DNA from: Trichosphaerium sp. ATCC 40318
Lineage: Eukaryota > Discosea > Flabellinia > Trichosidae
Assembly: GCA_038496445.1 (NCBI GenBank)
Contig: JALMLS010000507.1
Location: 310,001-374,000, forward strand
Length of the DNA: 64,000 bases
Reading direction: 5' to 3'
Both the position numbers and the translations under genes were made by a program. Under the pieces are notes generated by a model that had not been told where the DNA came from, searched no databases, and saw only the letters and a program-made list of their open reading frames with translations. Positions within the stretch are counted from its first letter, which is position 1. Each line of letters starts with the position of its first letter. Positions 36,652 to 46,085 of the stretch are shown here, in pieces.

Positions 36652-36850
36652 GTCAATGGTAAACTACAAGGGAGTTTAAACGATGGCACAGTGGATTTTG
36701 ACCAAAGTATCTAAAAGAGCGCAACAATAAGGGTGTTCAAGAAGAGTGTTTGGCTGAGCATGGAATATGTTAATGGGATACCTAACGGATACAAGAAACT
36801 TTGGCACATGAATAGGTAATTAGACGGTAAAAGGAATCGTACATTTGATC
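36652..36850 (+). pseudogene. Decayed YwqK-type repeat copy
   Basis: Just downstream of YwqK gene 1, short in-frame blocks of the same repeat survive: VNGKLQG then, after a one-base shift, EFKRWHSGF. Later comes MEYVNGIPNGYKKLWHMNR, a stop, then LDGKR. Frameshift and stops (TGA, TAA, TAG) interrupt it. The order matches two or three repeats (G..xG...W..NG). I read this as a relic of a duplicated repeat gene. The rest of 36527-37110 shows nothing recognisable. Confidence 0.65.
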
Positions 36851-37110
36851 AAAGAACCCATGACATTAATAGTAGGAGACAACTGCGGTTTAATATTGAT
36901 TTTACACGTTTGCAAATGGGTTAGCTGCTAGTTGATTGTATAACAGTGACTGTGAAGTTTTTATTACACTATTATACGTAAACTTGTTTTGCAGTTATTG
37001 AGAGCTTGTTACATGCTAGTGCCTTGCAAGGTTAATGGTATCTTTCCACAATTAGCTTTTGGTTAATGGCACTAAAGGGCAATACTGTACAGGAGGGTGG
37101 AATGTGAGTA

Positions 37111-37860
37111 TCAACGACGGTTAAGCAGTTTGCAATCATTGACTATTTTGATGTTTCCTCTTTTTTTAAGAACTTCTTCACCATGCTGAGTTACAGCAGT
37201 ACCTGCAATATTAATCTCTTTGACATTTAATAAATATTTCATTCCTTCATCAGTAACACTAGTAAAAAATAGATCAATACACCGTACACTCTCTAATGCT
37301 TCTAAGCCATAATCTGTTACTTTTGTAAAAGACAAGTTTATCTTGTACACTCCAGCAAGTGCACGTACTCCTCTATCTGTAACAAGTGTAGCTCTTAAGT
37401 TTATATCATAAACTCCAGCAAAAGCTTCAATGCAATCATCCGTAATAGGAAGGCAAGAAAAGTCAATATGTTTTACACCTGATAAAGCAGTTATGGTATT
37501 ACTTATAACTTTTTGAGAAGGAGGATCACTGAAATAACCAGCATAGTTAGTGAACAATCTTCCAAATGTTGATACAATGTCTTTAAGGATACTTGTCGGC
37601 GAGTACTGTCTGAATTTCGTACAATCAACTTTAGAATGTTTCAGAATGCCCACGTGACGAGAAGCGCGTAATACGTCTGATTTCGATTTAAGTACTACCG
37701 TAGAATAGCCCACATTCGTGTGAATAACATCAGCCAATAACCGACATGTTTGAGCGACCGCAAACCTTCCGTTTTCCAAATACTCCAAAATATACGTTAA
37801 AATCTCTAAAGGCAGTTGTACGACGCTAGTCATTGTATGGATTCCTTTGTCTGTTTCCAT
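37111..37860 (-). CDS. F-box / leucine-rich-repeat protein, intronless
   Basis: A single exon of 249 codons. The N-terminal F-box reads LPLEILTYILEYLENGRFAV followed by AQTCRLLADVIH. The C-terminal half holds short LRR-type repeats of about 24 residues with alternating Leu/Ile and a conserved VTD.G..AL turn: ITDDCIEAFAGVYDINL, VTDRGVRALAGVYKINLS, VTDYGLEALESVRCIDL and VTDEGMKYLLNVKEINI. Such proteins are usually substrate-recognition subunits of SCF ubiquitin ligases, joined to Skp1 through the F-box. The target is unknown. Divergent from the Ras-like gene, about 180 bp away. Confidence 0.82.
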   Translation of the reverse strand: METDKGIHTMTSVVQLPLEILTYILEYLENGRFAVAQTCRLLADVIHTNVGYSTVVLKSKSDVLRASRHVGILKHSKVDCTKFRQYSPTSILKDIVSTFGRLFTNYAGYFSDPPSQKVISNTITALSGVKHIDFSCLPITDDCIEAFAGVYDINLRATLVTDRGVRALAGVYKINLSFTKVTDYGLEALESVRCIDLFFTSVTDEGMKYLLNVKEINIAGTAVTQHGEEVLKKRGNIKIVNDCKLLNRR

Positions 37861-38037
37861 TTTATAAGATAATGATAAACACGTGTTTACAACCTCTGGT
37901 CGTTACCAGAGATCGGTCTTCGACAATGACAAGGGGATACAAAGTAGAAACGAGTTGGGATAACTTTTCTCCGTTGGTTTTTTTTTGGCGACTGTAAAGG
38001 ACTTGCGCTATTGTGCACAAACTCGTCGAGTCCGTAC

Positions 38038-39343
38038 ATGGAGAATAGTCGCTCAAAGCTTAATGTTGTACTCTTTGGTTCAGGAGGTGTAGGTAAGCAA
38101 CCGTAATACCTAAAATAGCAAGCTACTGAATAAATCGATCGCTTTATTATGCTCACGTGCGTTATATAAAGTCCGCGCACGTGTGTGAAGCGATATAATT
38201 ATAATTATACTTTTTCATTAAAAAAAAACCTACTCTAGTCCTATTTTCGAAGCAACACTTTATGGTAGAAGTAGTACTTGAATAACCGAGTTTGCATATA
38301 AACCTAAACAGCAAAAATCATCGATACTTTGTGATAAACTCCAAGGACATTTTCTACTCTTAATGTAGCGTGAAATCGTGACAGTTTGAGACCTATTTTC
38401 TTGTATTACCAAAAACAATAGACTGTGATAAAACGGACACGCGTTTCGTTAACTAAATGACCTCTGTTTATGCGTATTAACGTGTTTATTTAAGGAAAAT
38501 CGTGCCTTGCTATCCGATTCTGCCATCAGCGATTTGTTGATAACTATGGTACTGAATGTTTACAAAAAAAAAAAATCCAAGTTGCTTGTTTGTAAAGAAC
38601 TTCTGCTCTTCTTTCTTTATTTAACCTTTGTTAGATCCTACGATTGAAAACTCTTATAGGAAGCAAATAACAGTAGACAGTCAAACATGTGTATTAGGTA
38701 ACGTCATAATAAAACATGATCGAACAATTTAAAGATCTTTTACAAAAATATTTTTTTGATTATTTCTTTTTGACATTGTTTTTTTAGACATAGCCGATAC
38801 TGCTGGACATGAAGCATATGCTGTACTAAGAGAACAATATATGAGACATGGTAACGGATTCCTCTTGGTGTATGTGCGTACCCACCCTTTCTATATACAA
38901 AAAAACCAATCAATTTGTCACGTGTTTTTATTGTTCTTTCGTTAACGAGTGTGTTTAAAAAAAAGGCTATCACAAGTCAAGAATCTTTTAAAGAAGTGGG
39001 TGAAATCTATGACGAAATAAAGGAAGCAAAGATGGTAGATAGGGTTCCAGTAGTATTAGTAGGGAATAAGTGTGATCTAGAAAATCAAAGAAAAGTAACA
39101 AAGTCACAAGCAAAGGCAAAAGGTCTACCTGTTTTTGAAACAAGTGCAAAAAAGAGCATAAATGTTGATACGATTTTTGAAGAGATTGTAAGAGAAGTAA
39201 GGAAGTATGATGCTTTTCTAGCTAATAGTAATCATACTACTTCCTCATCAGGACCAGAGAGAAGTTCTCCAGGACAAAGACGACCTAGAAGGTCCGTATC
39301 AAGAATGTTTAAAAAAAAGATGCCACAATGCGTCATGTTGTAA
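38038..39343 (+). CDS. Ras-like small GTPase with His at the Gln61 position
   Basis: About six exons. G1 loop [11 protein letters not shown], effector region [17 protein letters not shown] (very close to Ras YDPTIEDSYRKQ), G3 [17 protein letters not shown]4 [10 protein letters not shown]5 ETSAKK. A basic Ser/Arg/Pro-rich tail ends in the prenylation box CVML, so it is probably membrane-anchored. Gly12 and Gly13 equivalents are present. The catalytic Gln61 is replaced by His (codon CAT at 38808-38810), a change known to slow GTP hydrolysis in human Ras. Intron 1 is unusually long (38093-38494, 402 nt) and contains a promoter-like motif. It acts in growth or chemotaxis signalling by family inference. 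Confidence 0.9.
38154..38183. promoter_or_regulatory. TATA-like box flanked by inverted CACGTGCG in Ras intron 1
   Basis: CACGTGCG at 38154-38161 and its inverted copy CGCACGTG at 38176-38183 bracket TATATAAA at 38163-38170. This compact, symmetric arrangement inside the longest intron of the gene looks like a core promoter with paired E-box-type sites. It could drive a shorter Ras transcript or an intronic RNA. No obvious RNA gene follows it. Confidence 0.45.
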
Positions 39344-39688
39344 AGAAAGAGTAATAAAATTTCCATAAATGTAAAGTACCCCATTACTCTGTTCTCATTA
39401 TCTAGGCATCCTACGTTCGTTGATGATCGAGTCTTATCTACCCTCTCTAGTTTCCACCCTAGGCAATGCTAGTAGAAGGGTGTGATGCAATAAAATCCAC
39501 TTGTTTTTCATAGTCTACTGCACCTCTACAAGTGTCTATATCTTTCTAACATCGCGATGAATGAGCTGCAGTAATGTTGTAATATTACCACAATGACAGT
39601 AAGTGTCAATTAGTTGTAGAGAGCTGAGTTTTTAGTGCGGAAAAAAAAGTGTCAACTTTCTTCTTCTTGCCTAAATTCTTACTTAACA
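39344..39688. other. Intergenic region between Ras-like and FKBP genes
   Basis: AATAAAA soon after the Ras stop (near 39350) fits a polyadenylation signal. The remainder should contain the FKBP promoter. No other feature recognised. Confidence 0.4.
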
Positions 39689-40426
39689 ATGCAGCTCTCC
39701 CACTTGTTAGTTTTCGCAGTCGTAGCTCTTTCGTTAGTTTTCGCCGCAGATATGGCAAAGGTAAGTAATGGCGTTTACGCTCAAACGATTTAATGACCTA
39801 ATAGTACAACAAGAGAAAAGGAGAAGAGTTTTTGGAAGCAAATAAAGAGAGAGAAGGTACAGGACAATCGAAATAAGATTAAAGAGAGCTAAAATAAAAT
39901 CAAAGGCGTAAAAGTAACCGACAGTGGTCTACAATACGAGATTCTTAAAAAGGGTGACGGTAAATTGTCTCCAGGTACGAAATAAGCGTGATAGAACAAA
40001 TCGATGACGTGGCTTTGTTTAGAAAAGAGCGACCGCGTCGAAGTACACTACAGAGGCACTCTTATTGATGGTAAGGAGTTTGATAGCTCATACAGCCGCG
40101 GAAGCACATCTCAATTCGGTGTCGGACAAGTAATCTCTGGTACACCTCTAACGCTAGAAAAAACCCAATTGCTGACGCTGTACCAAAGGATGGACTGAAG
40201 GACTTCAACTTATGACTGTTGGTGATAAATTCAAGTTTTTCATCCCTAGTGAGTTAGGATATGGTGCTCGTGGTGCTGGTACGTGCTAAACAACAGCGAA
40301 AAACTTCCCCAAAAAAAAAATGCTGAGTTGTTAAAAATATTTTTAGGTAGAGATATTGGCCCTAACGCTGCCCTCATCTTCGAGGTTGAGCTTGTAAGCA
40401 TTCCATCAAAAAAAGATGAGCTTTAA
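39689..40426 (+). CDS. ER-lumen FKBP-type peptidyl-prolyl isomerase (C-terminal KDEL)
   Basis: Several short exons. Signal peptide [19 protein letters not shown]. Next is a short helical segment ([18 protein letters not shown]) like the N-terminal arm of Mip/FkpA-type FKBPs, then the FKBP fold: [83 protein letters not shown] and [13 protein letters not shown]. The active-site aromatic and YG.rG residues are kept. The protein ends KKDEL, an ER-retrieval signal, so it should assist proline isomerisation during secretory-protein folding. Introns fall between coding blocks (for example 40140 to about 40188 within VISG/WTEG). Confidence 0.9.
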
Positions 40427-40567
40427 ATAAACTTTTTTCTTTTTTGTCACAAAATCTTTTGTACACTACAAACCGACTATCGCGCTGTGAGCTAAATGAC
40501 GCGTTGTTGTTCACTTTGACTTGTAGCTTGACTTTTTTGTTATAAAAACAATGCGTAGACTGTCTTG

Positions 40568-42778
40568 ATGGAGCCAGAGAAGCCTGAGGTTTCCCTAAAT
40601 GGGCACGTCAGCGCAGATGCACCACCGTCACCGCGTAAACGGGCAAAAAAGAGCAAACAAAGGACAAATTCTTTTGTTTACCGACGTTTGGTGTGCTGTC
40701 CCTATGGTGTTGATATTGGAGGATCTATGACGAAGTTTGTATATTTTAGACCGAACAATCCTCCCGATCTGCCCGACTATGTCATCAAAGATACTGAAGT
40801 ACCTAGTGACTTACCCCTAAAGCTCGATCCTTCTCTTGTAGTTGACAAGCTCTCAAAATCGCCGTTCTTTAAAGATGCATTTATTGATGGTGAGGAAGAG
40901 GCAGGTGTACTCAAATTCATTAAAGTACCAGCAAACAAAACAGAAGATTTTATCGAATTTGTCGCCCGTACGTATACGTTTACTTTTGTTTTGTAAAATC
41001 GCGTTATACGTTAAAACCTAGCGTAGAAAAGGGTTTACATCTTCAATGGGGCGGATTGAGCAAGGTCGGAATGAATATAACCGGTGGAGGTACACAATGC
41101 TGTTTTTTATACATTTTACGCTTATACGAGTGTAAATAGGAGCGTATAAATGGGCAGACCTACTCGAGTCAAAACTTGGGTGTAAACTAAATCAACTTGA
41201 CGAAATGAAGATGCTGATACGTGGTCTCAATTGGTTACTAGCAAACTCGCCAAACGAAGTGTTCAAATGCGATTGGGAAACAAAAGAGCAGGTGAGAATT
41301 TGCTTTTGAATAATTTTTTTTTCCAAAAGTCGCTTTATTACGACACTCTATCGTATACTATTGTCAAGACTTTGCGTTCTCCGTTATTTTTTACAGCTGT
41401 AAACATTTTTTGTGAAAAAGACATGTCTCATAAAAGTACCTCTTGGTCACGTGACCAAGCTGTTTAGAAAGCCAAAAAATGATTTTGTAGTTTTTTGTAA
41501 ATTGTCCAAAAGTAATTTTGTTTAGAATTTTGAACCGAAGTTACCTCTTGAGGAATATTTTCCTTACTTGCTTGTTAATATTGGTTCTGGTGTTAGTATT
41601 CTACGTGTTGATGGACCAGGTCAATATCAACGTGTCAGTGGAAGTTGTTTAGGAGGAGGTACGTTTTTGGGAAAACCATGTGTTCCACAACCTTTTTCTA
41701 TTTCTTTTCAGAAAAATCTATTGCGCAGCTAGTTACAGTGTCCTTGTAATGTCGAAATATTAGTTTGGAATTTCGTGACTATAATTATTTATTTTTTAAT
41801 GCCACTACACATGTGCTTTTGATGAACCTGATTTTTTTATCCGTAGGAACATTCTGGGGTCTTTTGCGTTTAATGACGAATATTAAAGATTTTGCTGAAG
41901 TTAAACGTCTGAGTCAGGATGGAGATAATACAAATGTTGATTTAATCGTTGGAGATATATATGGTATGGACTACTCTAAGCTTGGATTAAAGCATGAGTG
42001 GATTGCTAGTAGGTAAGACAAATACATTGTAATAATTTTTTTTCACTTTTTTTTTCTGAAGGAGTATGATTTTTTATTGACGTTTTACTTTAGTTTTGGT
42101 AAGGTTGCAACATCGCATAAAGTCGAAACATTAGAGAAATATGAGTACGTCTATATTTGATAGAGTTAAATCCCGATAAAAATGAGCACAAGCCCACTTT
42201 TGTCTTTTTTGGTAAAAAGTTTTTATTCCTTTTTTTTTGGGTTTTTATTAGCTCTCTGGATGCTCTTCCTTCGTTATGTTGTTTTATATTAATACTCCAT
42301 TTAGTAAGGCAGATATTGTACGCAGTTTGTTATTCATGATATCAAACAATATTGGCCAAATCGCATACTTGAATGCACAGCGTTATGGCATTAAACGAAT
42401 TTTTTTTGCAGGTGAGTACAAAATAAAAAGATTTTTTTAGGACTTTGTATAATCCCTCTGACTCTTTTTTCAGGTGGCTTGATTCGTGCTGGATCATATC
42501 TATGGAGTCGATTTTCATACGCCATCAACTTTTGGTCAAAAGGAGAAGTAGAAGTATGTCAATGTATTCCTTCTTTTTTTTCTTTTTTTCCAAAGCTGCA
42601 TGCCGTTCACTTCTTTGCTTATTTATTAATTTTATTATAGGCACTTTATCTCCTTCATGATGGTTACCTAGGTGCTCTAGGATCTCTCATTACGCGTGCT
42701 GATAAGGATCCAAACGTGGAGAAGGCCAATGGAAAGTCTACTAAACCTACAAATCAAAAAGCATCGCAACAAGACTAA
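40568..42778 (+). CDS. PANK: Pantothenate kinase, eukaryotic (type II) form
   Basis: Start ATG at 40568; an N-terminal Lys/Arg-rich extension ([16 protein letters not shown]) precedes the kinase. Motifs of the PanK/Fumble family occur in order over about nine exons: [15 protein letters not shown] (phosphate-binding loop), [124 protein letters not shown] and [13 protein letters not shown]. It phosphorylates pantothenate, the first step of coenzyme A synthesis. Length and motif set look complete. The basic leader might be a nuclear localisation signal as in some animal PanKs. Stop TAA at 42776-42778. Confidence 0.93.
41442..41459. repeat. 18-bp perfect palindrome in a PanK intron
   Basis: CTTGGTCACGTGACCAAG is a perfect inverted repeat centred on CACGTG, within the roughly 230-nt intron that follows the KEQ exon of the pantothenate kinase gene. 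It is the longest CACGTG-centred palindrome noticed in the window. Confidence 0.8.
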
Positions 42779-42951
42779 TTTCTTAGTCTCAATGTATTTA
42801 AATAAAATCCTGTTGCGGAATGACTTTCTAGAGCAGAACTTTGTTACCTAAGGTCACATATACTCTACGACCAAGGATGTCGGGCTTGTTTTCAGTCCGA
42901 CCTGTCAAAAGGGGTTAAGTCAGCGCTTTTCTGACATAAAACAAGCACAAC

Positions 42952-44948
42952 ATGTCTTTGACAGCACTCTTCCTCGTTTTGTTTGCCGCGCTGGTATGTT
43001 ATCAATGGTTTATACGAATAAAATAACGTAATTAGGTCGCTTCACAACCAGAGCAGGTTCATACAGCTATAACAGGTATTCCTAATGAACTATCAATAAC
43101 TTGGACAAACTTGGGTACTTTGAGACTTTTCCTTTCTATTTTCTGACGCCTTTAGACACTTCAACGCTTAGTGAAGTACCTCTGGTACAATGGGGACCTT
43201 GTACGTTTTTCAGTTTTTTTTTGATCACGTGATTTTCTAACTCCAAACTGAAGCGAACAAAGAGACTCATGGTAAAAGCTTCAAATTTGACGCAGGATTT
43301 TACAAATCAGTTGTTTGTACTGTTTTGCTTCAAGGACTAGAGGCAGGGACAACATACACTTACAAGTACGTTATTTAGTGCTGTTATCTCGATAATACAC
43401 TGGTGTAAGACCCTAATTTGGTGCTTTGTTCAGGGTTGGTACAAGCGGAAAAATGTCAAAAGAGTACAAATTTACGTACAAACCAACGAACATTACCTAC
43501 GCTGTCTATGGTGATATGGGATTCTCGAATGAACGTAGTATAAAACAATTGGTAGCTGAGGTTGAAGCCAAGTCATTTGACGCTGTTTTACACGTTGGAG
43601 GTACGAAATGGAGGGTTAGAGCCACGAACGGTTCTTTGGTAAAGAATACAAGAAGCTGAGACTTTTAGACTTTGCGTACAATCTTGATACCGATTCCGGA
43701 AGAACTGGCGACAAGTTTATGAATTCTATTGAGCCTGTAGCCTCTGTTGTTCCTTACATGGTAAGTGGAAATGACAAACAATTTATCCGTACTAAATGAA
43801 AGATTTGTAGACTTGTCCAGGAAACCATGAAGCTTATCACAACTTTACTCATTACATAAACAGATTTGATAACATGAACTTTTTGGGTTCTTCAAGCGGT
43901 AGTGATAACAACCTATGGTACGTTTTTGTTATTATCGACACGTGATTGTTTATCATATTTATTAAAATACTCTGTTAGGTATTCATGGAATGAAGGATTG
44001 ACTCACTTCATTGCGATAGATACTGAAGTCTATGCTTATTCAACTGATGCAGGACAAATTGAAAGACAAATTAATTGGCTTACTCAAGTGCGTCTTTTTG
44101 GTTTTTTATGAGTGCAGTCTTAGCACGCTTCGATGTTTTCGAAGGGCAGCGCTTTGTTTTATCAATTTTTTTCTTGTTTGTTTGTTTTATGGTTCTGTGT
44201 ACTAATGGTAGTATTTAGGATCTTATTGAAGCCAATAGAGTACGTGATAAATACCCATGGATAGTTATGTTTGGTCATAAAGGATATTGGATGGATAAAG
44301 TAAACTGGACTGATTTTGAGCGTTTATCCAATGAATATGGAGTTGATGTACGTCTCTCACCATCCAATCATTTGAATACCTCCTTTATTACATTCTCGCA
44401 TTTCGTATATCTTATTTCTTAAACACTAGTTGTACTTGTGCGGTCACCAACACAACTATCAAAGACTTTACCCATCTTATGGAAAACAAGTACAAAAGAT
44501 GTCTTCTAATATCTACGTTGATCCAAAGTACATGGTCACAATTGTATCTGGTTCTCCTGGATGCCCTGAATACATATCAAAAGGAGGAGCTCCAGCAGAT
44601 GTACGTCAAAAACCTTTTTAATTCAAAAATTTTCGGTGAGAAAAAAAAAAGACTTAACGATTGTCGAGCCTGTTAAGGCACTATTGCATGATTTTTTGTT
44701 CTTTTTTGTGTGGTATGATGTGAGATTATGTTGACGCTTTTTTTTGTTAGACTGTAGCCAACGCTTTCTTTACTTATGGTTATGGACACATGAAAATCGT
44801 CAATTCAACTCATTTATATTGGCGATGGGAAATGACTTCTGAGGCTAAGATGAACCTTCAAAATGAGGTTGGTAGTATTCATCTAGATGAAGCAGACTGG
44901 AAAGATGACATGTGGTTGATTCAAACTCATCACGGAAAAAGACAATAA
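42952..44948 (+). CDS. Secreted purple acid phosphatase
   Basis: Signal peptide MSLTALFLVLFAALVASQPE. A fibronectin-like N-terminal domain (ELSITWTNL, LEAGTTYTYKVGTSG) precedes the metallophosphatase core: YAVYGDMGF (GDxG), VLHVGDFAYNLD (GDxxY, split by an intron), CPGNHEAYHNF (GNHE), WIVMFGHKGYWMD and LYLCGHQHNYQRLYP (GHxHxY). It then closes with VTIVSGSPGCPEY and YGYGHMKIVN. These are the seven-ligand motifs of purple acid phosphatases, dinuclear metal enzymes that release phosphate from organic esters outside the cell or in lysosomes. About ten exons. Stop TAA at 44946-44948. Confidence 0.9.
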
Positions 44949-45081
44949 TTGATAAAAATAAAGCTGATTTTCTATTCACATTTTTTTCTGGTTTTTGTCG
45001 AACAAAAACGTGACTCTTTGCGTAGAGAACAGCTGTGCGAACTACAGCTCTGGTATGTCGCATAGACTACCATAGACCAAA

Positions 45082-45817
45082 ATGGTGCTAACACCGCTTA
45101 TTGAAGTGGTAGTACACGACAGGAAAGGTTTAGGTAAAGTTAGCCAAGTAACGGTTTTGTTTGCCAAACAAGTCAAGACCAACTTTCAGATAATTGATTT
45201 TAGCCGTTTGTGGTCCACAAAAGACAGGTCAATTACTTATGGAGACATCTCCTTTCATCGCTTGTTGCACTGTTACACTCGTAGAGCGAGGAATAGTTAG
45301 TCTTGATAATAAAATTAATGTTTTATGGCCTCTACTATGTAAAAGTACTGCCCTTTCTCGCTTCAACGATTCTTTTGTAAAGAACGGCGTTTTTACCCGA
45401 TTGTACTCATGTGGATCTAAAAAACTACTCTGCACCTTTAAAAATGGCCAAGCAAGCGGTTTATGTAAGCGTTGGTATCCAAACGGTGTATTAAGTGAAT
45501 TATGCTTCTATACACCAAAAGAATGCGCTAAGAGTGTTAAAAGAGTAAGGTTTGGTGGCACACATAGTCCAAAAGTCTATTTTGAGGTCGGTAGGCACTA
45601 TTATCGAAGAAATCATCGGACGATGGAGGACGGCGATAATAATGCTGGAGGTTACTTTTATCCTTGTAACAGTGTACTTGACGCTGAATTCAAGTGTTGG
45701 TATGAGAATGGACAGCTCGCAATAAGATGTTGGTATGATAATGGTGTGATTACTGAGCAACAAAGTTGGCATAAGGATGGAACAGAACGGAAACCGTTTA
45801 AAGACTTAACTTTGTAG
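45082..45817 (+). CDS. YwqK-type repeat protein 2 with F-box-like N-terminus
   Basis: The start exon reads MVLTPLIEVVVHD (ATG at 45082), then probably an intron (donor within GTAGTACAC, acceptor near 45300). The main exon begins ...NKINVLWPLLCKSTALSRF and has NGVFTRLYSCGSKKLLCTF. Repeats follow: RWYPNGVLSELCFY, CWYENGQLAIRCWYDNGVIT and SWHKDGTERK, with stop TAG at 45815-45817. WPLLC and the following NGVF segment align with YwqK gene 3 at 59101-60319 (KWPLLCAQAAVTTRY, HGVFRRW). The start exon is supported because LTPLIEVVVHD recurs, with mainly synonymous differences, in a relic at 58005-58040. Fewer repeats than its paralogues. The 5' splice structure is inferred. Confidence 0.65.
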
Positions 45818-46085
45818 AATCAAGTTTCTTGGAGCCTCTGAGGCTGGGTGGTCAATATTATACAAGTGTTAATGTACTTGGAAACGACAGTGGGCAATCT
45901 TGTACACAAACAATAAAAAAAATAGTTAAGGTTAATAATGTTCGTTTGTTTCAATAGACAGTATCACTTTTACAAGTTGTATGAAGGCTACTTGGCTTCA
46001 TGTGCACTAACAAGTACGCAGCGTAATTGAATTGTTTTCTTAAAACATTCCGGCAGCTAGTTTGTTCTTTAGTTTTCCTTTTATT

